A stretch of DNA of 64,000 bases from Cylicocyclus nassatus (taxonomy: Eukaryota; Nematoda; Chromadorea; Rhabditida; Strongylidae). Below, in pieces: positions 12,419 to 25,000 of this stretch. Every line of letters begins with the position of its first letter. Position 1 is the stretch's first letter. The stretch lies in assembly GCA_958299035.1 (NCBI GenBank), contig CATQJL010000112.1, positions 61,425,823-61,489,822 of the forward strand, written 5' to 3'. A program made the position numbers and the translations under genes. Below the pieces are notes generated by a model. The model did no database searches. It was not told where the DNA came from and saw only the letters and a list, made by a program, of their open reading frames with translations.

Positions 12419-13238
12419 TGTTTGCACGCAACGACACGATATTGCCGTTACAGCTGCTGACCTGTATACCTACAGAAGATTTGTCTTCTGTGCAAAGGAT
12501 TCTTTTTCGTCACACAATCCTCATTCTACACATTAGTATTCGGTTCAATCATGCTACACAGACCTCGCAGGAAAATGCGACAGAGGGAGATATGAGGAAT
12601 ATCTCTGTTTCACAATTTCAAGCTGTAAAACTTCATTGATGCTCCACATTTTTGCATATTACATGCATCACATGCTTATCAGAAAATACCTACCGATGAC
12701 TCTCGTTCCGTGTGTTAGCCGCGATAGTATCATCTCTCCAAACCCAACGGATTAGCGGCTGCCTATCAAGAAGAATGTGATTCACAGAAACTTGGTAAAT
12801 TTACGAGATTCACGACACGCGACGAGAGAAGAAAGCAGAAAAAAGAGAAGGATAGTAAGAAAGATGGGAAAATGATGTTGCTCATGATAGGACAGGAGGA
12901 AGGATAGAAAAAGAAAAAGAATTAGAAAAAGACGGCAAAGTAAACTATTTATGACACTAATATCTAAACTTATAGATCAATTCTTCAAATTGGATTCTAG
13001 CTGCTACTTGATCATCATAGTACTGCGTACTGACTGACAAATGGCAGAGTCAATGAACCGTAAGCAAACAAGATCTAAAACTATGTTACAGTTCAAAAAC
13101 ACCGGTTTCGAGGCGATAAACTCAAAAAAGAAAATCTCGTGAAGTCAAAAGTCAACAGATGAAGGGTAATCTCAAATAACAAGTACCAATAAATAACAAA
13201 AATAACCGGCGCTGAACAAAGCTGACTCTATGATACAC

Positions 13239-16200
13239 CTATGGATAGAACTTCTTTCCACTCTGCGCATGATCCTTGAGAAGCTGACAAGGAGTGAACT
13301 GTAAAAAAGCAATTTTTGAATTTAAGTACCGCCAAAAAGCATTGTAGAATAAACATATGCTTCAAAATGATGACTCCCAAAACAAGAAAGTAAGATGAGC
13401 TATCAAAGCTGTCCGCCATTTCGCAAAAACATTGAAAAAAAACACCATAAAGACAAAAGTACCTGCTCAGGGGGATATGCCGATGCAAACTTATTCATGA
13501 CATTAACCAACTTCTTCGCTCCATACAGATCTACAAATCGGAATGGTCCACCCCAAAATGGTGGGAATCCAATACCTAACACTGATGCGACATCGCCCTC
13601 CATCTGAAAAAAAAAGCAGTCTAGCTGATGCAAAAATTGGGAAGTAGTCACAAATACTGACGGGACTAGCTATCACTCCTTCTTGTAGGCATATTAACGC
13701 TTCATTAACATATCTACTGGCTAGACGTAATTGTTGGTCTTCCATAGAGGAGCTTAAACAATTCTTTTTTGAGAGATAGAATAAAAATGGCCAACAAACA
13801 AAATACCAATTTTGGGGTGCAGTCAATCGATATTTATCGAAAATTTTCAAGGCATCACCATTGACGCTCTTTCCTCTTTGTATAAGGGATAGCGGGAACG
13901 GAATATCTTCCTGGTATGAATAAATACCTAGAAGTGCAAATGATAACAAAATTATTATTATCAAAATGAGGGGACCAAAAAATCCTTACCCTTTTTGCTT
14001 TTTCGTCCTCTGAACCCTGCCGTTACCAGATCAGAGAGGACATCAGACGATCCTCCTCGCACTCGGGGTCCTAACGCGTCGCCTAGGAACTTAGCAACAT
14101 GCTCAGCAACATCCAATCCAACCTGTAGGAAATGCAAAACAGCAAGACTGGTGAAAACATAAACAAAAAAAAAATTGTGGGATACGTTACATACCTCATC
14201 TGAAAGCGTGGCAGTTCCTACAGGGAAACCAAACCGCCTGCTTAGTTTGTCAATCTCCTGCGCAGGTACGCCTTCTTGTAACAATCGGATCACTTCAGAC
14301 ATCATTGGAGATAAGCACCGTACCACGAAAAATCCAGGGCAGTCCTACACGGAAAAAATCCAACTTCGTAGCCATAGAAAAGTTTGATATTGTACCTTAA
14401 CAACAACCACAGTCTTCCCTTGCTTCAGTCCCAGTTGGACAGCCGTTGCTACAGTTTCTTTTGACGTACCATCATGGACTATAACTTCTAGGAGCTGCAT
14501 TTTTTCAACAGGAGAGAAGTAATGCATGCCTATCACCTAGAAGAGCCAAAAATAGTTGGGTAAAAGTCGAAGTACAATATAATAGTAAAAACAAGATCAA
14601 AAAACACTGTTGCAAAGAAAGTAAGCTGATATTAAGGTAAAAAAATCAAAAGCACAAACTTTAGCCCTCACCTTATCGGGACGACTGGAGACTTTTGCAA
14701 TTTCTTTTATTGGCAGAGCGGATGTATTGGAGGCTATGATGGTGTCCTAGAGGAGAAAAGTCAGCTAACATGTTCAAAATCACCAGAACAATTAGAAAGG
14801 TCAGTTATGAACATGTGGGAAACACATTCACCTTGCCCACAATTCCTTCAATCTGCTTTATGACCTTGTGTTTCAAAGGTAAGTCTTCAAAAACGGCTTC
14901 AATCACAACGTTAGCATTCTTCATCGCATCGTAGTCGCAGGTGGTGACAAGATTACAGACCGTTCTGCAAAAGTTTATCATTATCTGCTAAATCACCAAG
15001 ATCTTTCCAAACTGAGATTGGAGGCAATACTTTATAGCCGTTCTACCCTCTACAACCCTTCTCTCAAAAAATGTAAGACTAATCAACTCAGAATGAACAA
15101 GAAAGAAAACCTTTCTTTATCCAGCTTCGAAAACTTCCGACGTTTGACCAAACTATCCATATAGTTGGCAACTTGATTTTGACCACGCTCCAAACCCTGG
15201 TTAAACTAGAGATAATCTCCCTAATCTTTACGCATAATTTTACAATCAATTTTTACACTATTTGAAAGTGAACTAATAATGTGTCAATTGATGAATTCCA
15301 TACCTGCTGATCCCTATCCACCAGCACACACTTTAGACCTTTATCGATGGTAACATCAGCGATACCTGCTCCCATGAGTCCTGCTCCCACAACAGCAACT
15401 TCCCTACAATTCATATTTTCAACAAGAAGAAAGTAAATTACCATTTGAAACACACTTCACAGGCTTCCCAATCCCATACTTGTTCTTTCTGCATTCCGCA
15501 GACCCGTTGAACAATCCCACAAGTGCTTTGGATTGATTTGTGTGCATCAGTTCGCCGAAACACTGCAAAAGCGAGTAGCGAGAAAAGTTCGCCTTATGCG
15601 AGAGTCCTAGAACAAAGAGGAAAATTACCTGAGACTCGTGGGAGTATCCTTCTGTAACGCCTTGGACTAGACCCTTGCGTACTGTTTCCAAAATTTTTAG
15701 TGGAGCAGGATAGTTGCCTCCAGTTTGCTTCATGACCTACAAATGATTCATAAATTAAGACTCTCTTTGAGAGAAAATTAGAATAAAATCAGGATTTCAC
15801 ATGAATGCTTACCTTATCCTTGAGATACCTCATGACGATCTTGTCCGTTACAAATTCGTATGACAGTAACTGAAAAGGATTTTCCATATTAACCTCTTGC
15901 TAGATAAGAAAACATAAGAGCGTAGCACCAACTACGAAGCCTCTAAAAATTCAAAAAAAAAAAACGAAGCAGAATCAACAGATGAACAACCTTCGACAAT
16001 CCCTTTTCCCATATCTTCGGTTCTCGGTCGACTTTCAGCGCTCCACTAGCAAGCTGTTGAGCTGTATCCACGGCTACATTCTCAAGGTATCTAGAAAGCA
16101 GAAGTATGGCGACAAAAAGACTTTCTGAAAAGCTTACTTGTGAGTATTGATCGGCTCCGGTTGTACACCTGCACCAATAGGATGAACAATAGAATCTACG

Positions 16201-18972
16201 AGTCCGATCTTTTTTGCCTAGAGAGTTACATGATCATGAAACAGATATTACACTACCGATTTCTTTGTCAAACATAGAAATAATAGCAAGATCGCAGAAA
16301 GCAATTGAAAAAAATGAGTACAAAGTTTCGTAAGCAGTGACCGAATTCGTAACGAAACCAGTGGTTCTCTACTACTCAGTAGGTGAATAAAATTGGATCA
16401 ATATTTACAAAAAGCGCTGTTGGATTCGCGGAATCACTGGCTTCATGAATACCGATCTAAAGGATTAAGCCTACTCTCTGGGTTCCGAAACCCACTAGGG
16501 TCGTTGATGAATACGGCCACAGGAGATGCGACGGGTAACTTTTATAACCCACCTTGTCAGCTTTCAGTTTCTTCCCTGTCAACATCACATCCAATGCATT
16601 CGGGAGGGCCACAAGCTTCAATATTCTTTGGGTTCCTCCCGCTCCAGGTAGAAGTCCTAGCGTGACCTAAAACTGAAGACTGAAAACCATATACGGCTGA
16701 AATACGAGAATTTCATGAAGACACTTCAATAAGATTGTTACGGGCCTTTATAGGAAAAAATATAATTCAAAATGAAATATAAATCAAAGATAGAAACGAG
16801 GAAGTAACGGTCAAAACTGACCTCAGGCAATGCGATTTGAGTCATTGGATCATTCACAGCGATACGGTAATGACAAGCCATTGCCAGTTCGCAACCACCG
16901 CCCAAGCAACTGCCCATAATTGCAGCGACCACAGGTTTCTTTGACTGCTCTATCTTCATCATTCCATCTTGGCCCTTTCTAAAGAGTAACCACATAAAAT
17001 ATATTATTTAATAGTGTGAACTGCTTACTCACCTTGACATTGCCACTCCGTCCTGAGGCGTTTTAGCTTTGCTAAGCATTCCCAAATCGGCGCCGGCCAA
17101 AAAACTACTGGGTTTTGCAGACATCAGAACGATTGCTTTTACGCTGTCATCGCGCTTCGCCTAAAACTGTTGGAGATTAGCAAATAAGAAATACGAACTG
17201 CTATAATACGACCTGTTCAAATGCTGTCTGGAGATCAGCTGATAAAGCATCGTTCAGCAGATTTTCCTAAAGAACTTTCTTCAAAGCAGTTACGCAGAAG
17301 ACATACTGGACATACCTTGCTATTAGCAACATCCATTTTAATGACTGCGACATTGCCTTTATGCTCAACTTTGATCGTTTCTGCAAAATTAACGTTGCTT
17401 TCCGTTTACCACGGGAAATAATTTCTTTTACGAAATTCGAAATTATTAGCATAGAACTGATGTTCACAGATTACAGCCATCCGCTCGCTAGAGTGTAGTC
17501 TGATTATTAATGACCTGATCATGATCAAAACCTAACGATAAACAAGTCATGCTCTATTGCATAGATCTATAAGATTACATCTTCGTTTTCAAAAGCAGCG
17601 TCCAGGCAGATCTGGACCTATAGGGATATTACGTTGAAAGTGCTTTTGGGCCCTAACTAAGGCGTTGCTCAAGCGGCAGACCAGGTAGTGCTCTAACGGC
17701 TGATATTCCCCTCGAAACTGGACCCCGCGATCGTATTCGCATGGATTCATGGCAATTTCGCTGCCGAACACCGCTTTGCGCCATGAATCCATGCGAAATA
17801 CGATCGCGGGGTCCACTTTCGAGAGGAATATCTCAGCCGTTAGAGCACTACCTGAGCTGCCGGTTGGGCAGTGGCTTAGCGAGGGCCCCAAAATTACTAT
17901 TCACGTGAGATCCCCATGTGTCCAGACTTGCCTGGACGCTGCTTCTAACGTACAGTAACACCGCGAAAAACTTGACGAAAGAGGCTCCGAATCACTAGGA
18001 AAAAGGGATCCAAAAAAGACAAAATGCACTTCATTGCAAACAGAAAAAATCTACAATTCCGAGACATGTACGCATAAACTTCCGAACTCACGCAAGTTCT
18101 GAGGTGCTTTTTGAACATTAATGCCAGATTTTGGTTGAGACGGCTTGTCCTTGACTGATGTATCCTTGATTTCAGTGTTCAGCTTGGCTGAAACAAAATT
18201 TGACAAAAGTTTGAAGCACAGAGATATGATAAATTGTAGTAATTTACTGCCTTACACTTGATTATCCAAATGGGCTCAAAAACAAACACTCACCCTGACT
18301 AAATGATGCTGTGACAGGAAGCTGTCGCATATATGGCGCTGAAAGAGCAAAATAACTGAATAAAGTAATGAGAAGTACACTAAAAGTGTCTGGCATACGA
18401 GGCCTCCTGCAACAAAATCGTCTAGACATAAGTCCGATATATAAGACTGCTTCGGACTTTAGCTGACAAGATTTAGGGTATTTATCTTATATATAAAGCT
18501 GAATGTTTGTTTGTATGTATGTCTGTATGTCTGCATGTATGTACGTATGTTCCGAATAGAAAATTCCATTTCTTAACCGATCCGGACCAAACTTGGCACA
18601 CATACACTTCGGGCCCCGGCGGGTGTCCAGTCAGTGGACTGTGACACCCGCTGGGGCCCGAAGTGTATGTGTGCCAAGTTTGGTCCGGATCGGTTAAGAA
18701 ATGGAATTTTCTATTCGGAACATATGGCGGAGCCGGGTAAGCCAGCTAGTAGTGGATAAAAAAGACTTATCTGTAGGTGTACCTCAACTAAAGATGGATC
18801 AGAAAAGGGTCATGAAAGTGGCATGCCAGACTTTAGATAGTAAATATGAAAAATTAAAAACACAACATAAAACTGAATTTGTTCACGAACATATAGTTTT
18901 TCTTCGAAACCAAAAAAACTATTTGAGGTGCTTACCAAGAAGCCTAGTCCCTTGCGCGAGACGCGAAAGCAT
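13239..18972 (-). CDS. ech-1: Trifunctional enzyme subunit alpha, copy C (complete, diverged)
   Basis: Complete 24-exon gene, predicted 792 residues. Exons 5' to 3': 18936-18972, 18294-18338, 18092-18187, 17316-17380, 17213-17266, 17033-17160, 16822-16978, 16553-16666, 16138-16217, 15991-16090, 15813-15869, 15629-15736, 15456-15562, 15304-15403, 15111-15196, 14832-14964, 14672-14746, 14396-14536, 14195-14344, 13990-14122, 13807-13927, 13662-13752, 13463-13603, 13239-13298 (TAG at 13239-13241). The start at 18970-18972 gives the leader [12 protein letters not shown], a good mitochondrial presequence, with a strong GTAAGC donor in the right phase. Hydratase Glu residues (GGGCE, ALPEV), GAGLMGAG and GMHYFSP are kept. 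Compared with A and B it has an extra 96 bp exon (18092-18187; Lys/Ser/Pro-rich linker of 32 residues after the leader) and a 30 bp longer exon 13807-13927. Intron 18339-18935 holds a Helitron, intron 17381-18091 a foldback element. Confidence 0.93.
17593..17944. mobile_element. Foldback element in an intron of copy C
   Basis: About 352 bp, ends AAGCAGCGTCCAGGCA and TGCCTGGACGCTGCTT. The arms continue almost to the centre (TGGATTCATGG against CCATGAATCCA around 17750-17785; GACCCCGCGATCGTATTCG against its inverse), so nearly the whole element is one hairpin. It lies in the intron between exons 18092-18187 and 17316-17380. No coding capacity. Confidence 0.8.
18485..18749 (+). mobile_element. 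Helitron-like element, copy 2 (with internal palindrome)
   Basis: A|TCTTATATATAAAG start and GCCAGCTAG|T end, as in copy 1, with GGC-GGA-GCC just before the end. From about 18549 to 18722 it is a near-perfect inverted duplication: the arm TTCCGAATAGAAAATTCC … CACTTCGGGCCCC is repeated in inverse after a very short spacer. About 265 bp, inside the first intron of copy C. Confidence 0.8.
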
Positions 18973-18995
18973 TCTGGCCTTGACCCAGCTACCGG

Positions 18996-18998
18996 TCT
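18996..18998 (-). promoter_or_regulatory. Possible trans-splice acceptor before copy C
   Basis: On the minus strand, TTCTTATCAG ends 24 bases before the proposed start codon of copy C. Position and pyrimidine-rich character fit a spliced-leader acceptor, common in nematodes. An ordinary intron acceptor is also possible. Confidence 0.3.
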
Positions 18999-19551
18999 GA
19001 TAAGAATACGAATGAGCAAGAGTTGATTCGAACACTCACACTTGAGTAATAAAAGACACTGTACAGCATGAGGAGTGGCAATCGATCAACAAACGGCAAG
19101 AAAAAAGCAAGGAAGTTGCGTGTCAAACTCTTCAAATAGAAATTTTTAATTGAAATGTGGGTGGCTTCAAGCAGAAGATTACAGCAAAAACGGCCCAGTC
19201 ATTCCAGAAATATCATGAGAATGATCGTTTGTCTAAATAAATTTGGATAAATGAATGACGAACAGAGCATAGAGATAGGACGACCAGCTACGATTGAGCT
19301 TTCTCTGCAGATGACAAGTAAATAGGTCACCTTCAATGATAAGATACACAGAGAAATAAAAATTAATACAGATCCAGGACAACTCAAATAATGCGCCGCT
19401 ATAATCGATTCCTTTGTGCGAATGTGCCGAGCTAAGAAGTCTCCGATAAATAAAATCAATGAAAATAAGCATTTTTTAACTGCAGATTTAACTTCATTGA
19501 TGCAAACTTGCCGAGTTCTGTCAAGCAGGCAAAAGAAGTGTATAGACTAAT

Positions 19552-19704
19552 CGTCGCACGCAGAGAGTGGACGCCGTTGCGCCCGATTAAGATAGTACGT
19601 GTGTTTCGAGACAGCAGACAGTTGGAGTAAAGAGTGTGTTGGATCTAAGAGACGCCGACATGTCCGCAGTGGTGCCCTGTCCCCGCGTGAAATGAATCGG
19701 CTAT
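19552..19704. repeat. Interspersed repeat shared with 60110-60244, copy 1
   Basis: Starts TCGTCGCACGCAG, contains GACAGCAGACAGTTGGAG and ATCTAAGAGACGCCGACA, and ends ATGAATCGGCTA. The same blocks occur in the same order and at similar spacing at 60110-60244. In the second copy the ends are inverted repeats (TCGCACGCAG / CTGCGTGCGA), suggesting an old MITE. Family not recognised. Confidence 0.6.
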
Positions 19705-20749
19705 AAATGACCGCTTAGCTTAAACTGTTTTTGAGGAATTCCCTCCTCATGAACAGATTTTCAGCATTACCCAGGAAATCAAAAACTTTATGTATAGTAA
19801 GAAGGAAAGAGGGACACGATTATTCTCAATGCAAATCATCAGGATTTTCTCAACAATTTTCATTTATAAACAGAGGAAAAGGGCATATAAATGAGCATGA
19901 ACACATCAAGAAAAAACTATAGAGCATCAAAATTGAACGAAATAACAACAAACGATGAGCTTTTTCTGACATTAGTGCTACACAAAAAAAGATGCAATCT
20001 ATGGATTTTGAAGAGGTATACAGGGAAAAAGTGTAGCCTTGAAGACACCATTAACATCTAAGAATAGTTCAATTGCTCAACCTGTCACGGAATCCGTCAT
20101 AAATATGGCACAAATACCAGATACACAGAAAATTCAGAAGGAATGATTGCAGAACGAACTTCACGGGGAAAATATCAAGGATTGTTTGATAAAGGTGATG
20201 CAAAAAGTAGAAAAATGTTCAGAAACCTCTTCTTTAGAGGTTAGAAGTTTAAGAAAGAGCCGACACTGTTATCCAACCATAGCCAGGCGTTTACCGCGGC
20301 ACAAAGTCCGAAGTACGTCGACATCGCGTACAATGACCTCTTTAATCGACGAGCATAAGAACCTTATTTACGAGTAGGGTACCTGGCACCTTCTGTACTG
20401 TTCCGCTTTCTGCAGACACATGTATCGCAGAAAGAGTGTTAGCCAGCGTACTAGTTTGTTTATTTTTTTTTGTTGAAAGAAACGCAGAGGACACCTGTCA
20501 ATATTTTTTAGAAAGCTACGAAAAGCGAAGCTCGATTGGGATATTGGATGTTTGTAACGTTGTAAGGCGAACTGGTAAATTTTACTATTGCAAGAAATAA
20601 ATGACTGGATTGCATCAACAGTAGACCATCGGCACTATGCGACCAAAATGTAACTCTTTCCTAGATGCTTCCGAGGACTCATGATTAATTAGCTGAATAT
20701 AATTCTTTCCGCAGTGCGGAACAAAAAAAAAGAACCAAGAACCAACAAT

Positions 20750-20785
20750 TGTTGTTGTTGTTAACAACAACAACAACAACAACAA
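20750..20785. repeat. Palindromic GTT/AAC trinucleotide microsatellite
   Basis: Four GTT units run directly into about eight AAC units, so the left part is the inverse of the right part and the tract can fold back on itself. Confidence 0.9.
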
Positions 20786-21078
20786 CCAAGACCAATCGAG
20801 ACGTAGTGCCAAAATTTCGACCGCAGGTTCAGAAGGGCATTTTGCGAACGTCAAACGACCTGATTCAAAGTACACTACTGATTTTGACTATGTTTTTGAT
20901 GACTGGATGGGACTGGATGCTGAAAATGCTTATTTGGAAGTCAGTAGGTGTTTTCATATCTATCATTCATTCTGAGACTAACAGAATCGACATCGCTTCG
21001 CACCCATTGTCTAAACAAGCTTGAAAGTGCTTGATATGTTCATAATTGTACAAGCGAGTCGATCTTCTGCTTAATAAG

Positions 21079-21225
21079 TGTGCTTGCACTGCAGGTCGAA
21101 TGCGCTAAAATTTGCGCGTGAACAAATAGCTGCCGGCCAAATGCGCGCGCAGAATGCCGGCATCACTGGCGTGGCTATCTGTTCACGCGCAAATTCTACC
21201 GCATTTTACTTGCAGTGCAAGCACA
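21079..21225. mobile_element. MITE, family 2 copy a (GCGCGTGAACAAATAGC type)
   Basis: About 147 bp, ends TGTGCTTGCACTGCA and TGCAGTGCAAGCACA. Inner arms TTTGCGCGTGAACAAATAGC and GCTATCTGTTCACGCGCAAA match, around a centre with GCCGGCC and GCGCGCGC. Two relatives lie in introns of the nanos-like gene. Confidence 0.85.
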
Positions 21226-22007
21226 CAATATTGAGCAGAAAATCTAATCAACTGTTATCGACATTGGAAGTGACTGAGCTGAGAGTTGAGGTGATGCCTG
21301 TTTCGCCGTCACGAATTTATAAAGAATCTAAACCTGTATTTTATTTTAAACAAAAAACCAAAAAAAAAATGAAAATTGGTAAGAAAATGAGTTTGCTGCT
21401 TATCAAACTGCTTTTCCAAGTTGTTCCAGTCCGCGGTAACAACTTCATTTCCAGTGAGGTAATCACAAATATTATATCATATAACAGCCGGTGTGATAAC
21501 ATGCTTATTACTTAGGATATACTACTAGCATTTAGAACAAACAAAACTGCTTACAAATATATTGACTCATCGTTACCAAAGCTCACATGTAACATCCTTA
21601 GTAAAGCAACTAAATTTCAATAGAAAAATTTCAATAGGTAAGGTTATACTTATCCTGTTCCAGATCCGAAGTGCCTCGCTCCACAGCAGCAAAAGTTACA
21701 GATCGAGAATTTTAGTCGAAACACATTTGATCACTAGAACATCACTCCCTAAAGACTTACGCAACGCTTGTTATGCTCTATGCATAACTTTGAGAACTTG
21801 GCCGCCTCCAACTTTCTCTGCGCGCAGTTTAGCGAGCCTGATTAGACCGGAGCTGGATTATAGGATAAGTATAGCCGCTGCTTCAATAACAGTGAATAAC
21901 AGTGAATTTCTTCGAACTCCATGGTTATGTGTAGTACCGTATCATAAATTGGGTCGTAATCGACAGGAGAAGTTCGCCTTCAGAAATCTGAAATCTCAAT
22001 CTCTTAT

Positions 22008-25000
22008 TTAAAGGTTCCCGTCAATTTCTGCAATTGCAGATATAGTTGACTTAGCGTTTTCAAGAATAGAGTGTGACAACTACTGCATTGCGTTTACTAA
22101 ACATAATTGGAATAATACTTACTTGGTGTTGGATCGGTGCGTTGGAAATCACGATTGCTAGTCTGTGGATACAGAAAATTTCTGCGCACTAGTGGACAGT
22201 AGTCTTCGGTATGGGCAAACTGCTTGCTTGCTCCACAGTGGGGACAAACGGTGGCCCAAAGATGCGGACACCTAAAATTAACTCCAAAATCATTTTGGAG
22301 ACTCTAGAGTTTTGAATCCGCTAGATAACTCATTTTATATATAAAGCTGAATGTCTGTTTGTCTGTATGTCTGTCTGTATGTCTGTCTGTCTGTCTGTCT
22401 GTACGTATGTTCCGAATAGAAAATTCCATTTCTGAACCGATCGGGACCAAACTTGGCACACATACACTTCGGGCCCCGGCGGGTGTCACAGGCTACCATG
22501 CTCGATTACACCCCCCTGCCAAATTCCAGCCCCCTAGCTCAAATTTTGCAAAAAATCGATAAAATCGACAACGATCGATAACGAAAATGGACTGTGACAC
22601 CCGCCGGGGCCCGAAGTGTATGTGTGCCAAGTTTGGTCCCGATCGGTTCAGAAATGGAATTTTCTATTCGGAACATACGGCGGAGCCGAGTAAGCCAGCT
22701 AGTAGAACATATTATTGATTCAAAGAAAACTCCATTTTGTTACGTATGCTCAATTTAGAAAAAGTTCCTTCATATTTTTCTCATTAATCTCATTAAAAAA
22801 AAACATCGTTTCCAAGCGCTGTGCCTCAAAATATTCGCTCTGCCACTTTTTTGAGAACTAGTATATAGTCTAGCAAATTTGACGATTCATATAGTGCCTC
22901 TGCGGGTGCCGACAACATTTGCAAACAAATGATGATAGTTACCAAAACTTGGGAATGTACGCTCTATGGCCACTGCACACGCTCAAATCGCCCTCATTAA
23001 ACTTTTATAGTTTAGCAATTTTCCGCTCCTTATAATGCGTTGCCGAATTTTGCCCTGAAATTTGCGCGTGAACAAATAGCCACGCCTGGAATGCCGGCTA
23101 CTTGCGCGCGCAAATTACCGGCAATTCAGGCGTAGCTGTTTAACCACGCCCAAATTTTGCCGTACAATCTTCATAATCTTCGTACCGCAAGCACCTTATA
23201 TTCAGCGCTAAATGCAAAATTTCTCGAAACCCACGTAACAAGCCCGCGCTCTTTCATGCTATGTCCATGCCACATTCCGCGATCGTACGCTGACGGAATT
23301 GTCTGATGCGAATCCAAACACATATGAACGTAGCGCTCGTAGCAGAAACGACACATAGGGCGACGACGTCTCTGCAAAACGCTACCGTATAGTTATGTCT
23401 GACTCAAAGAGCCCACCAACCATTTCCAGAACTCGGCACCAGTACTGGTAGCGCCGAACGAGCCGAGAGCGACGCAGCATTGGTGCTCGGTACAGTGGCT
23501 GTACACCACCGCTGAAGCTGCTCACCGTGGTCGATGGCGACAGAAGGTGGTTGCTGTTGGCCGCACTGCTGGTGGTGGTGGTGGTGACGGTAGACGTCAA
23601 TGGTGCATGGACGTTGGTGTTTGCACCATTCGATGGCAAAACTTGCGCCAAAATGTTCTGCTGAGGTCTTTCCACATTATTCGAGGTGTTGACGGTCGGT
23701 TCTACGAACTGAGCCGGAGGAGGAGCGTTGTTACGGCACAAAGCTGAGATAATAGTATTGCGAACAGCTAAGGACTACTGCTGGACGAAGGCGCAGAAGC
23801 AGTTGAGCGCCATACTTGTTCCACTCAATCCACTTGATCGCTTAATCCGCTTCGTCATTGGTCAATCTAGTAAACTGACCAGTAGTGAACTGGATGAAGT
23901 GGATTAAGCTGAACGAGTATGGCTGCCTTATTTGAGCGTGCGCGAACGCGGCGCGCGCGTATTTTCACTGTTGTAGTTCCGCGCCCCATTCGCTCTGTGG
24001 CTAATGACACCGCGTTCGCAATGCCTAGATTCTGCCATCGTCCAGCAGTAGTCTCTGTCGTGACGAGGTTGGCGATACCCTTCGTAATGGACTCCACTAC
24101 CGAAGCTCTAGTAGGCAAATGACCATTACTGCTATTTGATGAACTTAGTGGAGAAGCTGGAGTTGGCGGAGGAGTCCAGGCGGCCAGTGTTGCAAATTCC
24201 TGCAATATCTAGATTTGCTTTTATCAAGATGTTTAGACCAACCTCAGCTAGTTCTCCAATGCCGAAATCGCCCCTGTTCACCACATTATTAGATTTGGAA
24301 CATTCCTAAATCACGATTAATCACATACCAACTCTAGAATCGTCAAAGAAATGCAAAAATGTAGAGTCTAGTAGATTTTCCACGCAGTATCGTGTGCTTG
24401 CGGTGCCAAGATTTTTCTGCCGAATGTGCGCGTGAACAAGTAGCTACACCTGTAATGCCGGCAACCTGCGCGCGCATGATACAGGCATTGCTGGCGTGGC
24501 TATTTGTTAACGCGCAAATTTGGCGGCAAAACATCAGCACCGCATGAATTATTTTGACATGGTTGATCAAGAAACTTTGCATGAGGAGTCTTGTGGTGTG
24601 CCCACACAACACAACCAATTAATCCATCTTACGGTGGGTATACGGCAAGGACCAAACACAAATTTAGCTGAAGTTTGGTATAAGGGATCATGCTGATGAC
24701 GACTACCACAGCTCTTTCGCATGTAGAGCCCTTCTCAAGGAATCAGGGTAGGTTTACAGTATAGGGCCAAATTGTAAGGAATACAACGAGATGTACAAAA
24801 CTGTGGTAGAAACCGCAGGGTAGGGAAACCCCTCAGTCTGAACCACCTCCGCGGACTACTGGTCCTGCAAGGGCATGCAACAATATAGCAAAAGCACCAG
24901 TTGCCAGCGAAGGAGGGCTCAAATTGGCGGAGATCGTTCCCCTACCTGAAACCGCACTCCAAAGGCACGTGAAACACTGGTTCCGCTCAATCCAATTGAT

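Larger units (their letters stand above)
10375..13238. other. Intergenic between copies B and C
   Basis: About 2.9 kb with no recognisable exon. It holds the family 1 MITE (10462-10630), the 865 bp mariner-type foldback element (10945-11809) and a small MITE (12280-12418). The purine-rich stretch 12790-12950 is low complexity. Confidence 0.6.
18999..22007. other. Intergenic between copy C and the nanos-like gene
   Basis: About 3 kb, AT-rich. Contains the repeat 19552-19704, a GTT/AAC palindromic microsatellite at 20750-20785 and the MITE 21079-21225. The other stretches show no exon-like coding pattern with splice signals. Confidence 0.6.

Noticed and set aside
18399..18429. Alternative first exon of copy C opening with ATG TCT AGA CGA
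   Set aside because: It gives an Arg-rich leader in the right phase, but its donor is weaker and the exon 18936-18972 gives a better presequence with GTAAGC donor and also fits the phase.
21562..22011. 149-codon plus-strand frame
   Set aside because: No recognisable domain, no splice context, and it overlaps the last nanos exon on the other strand.
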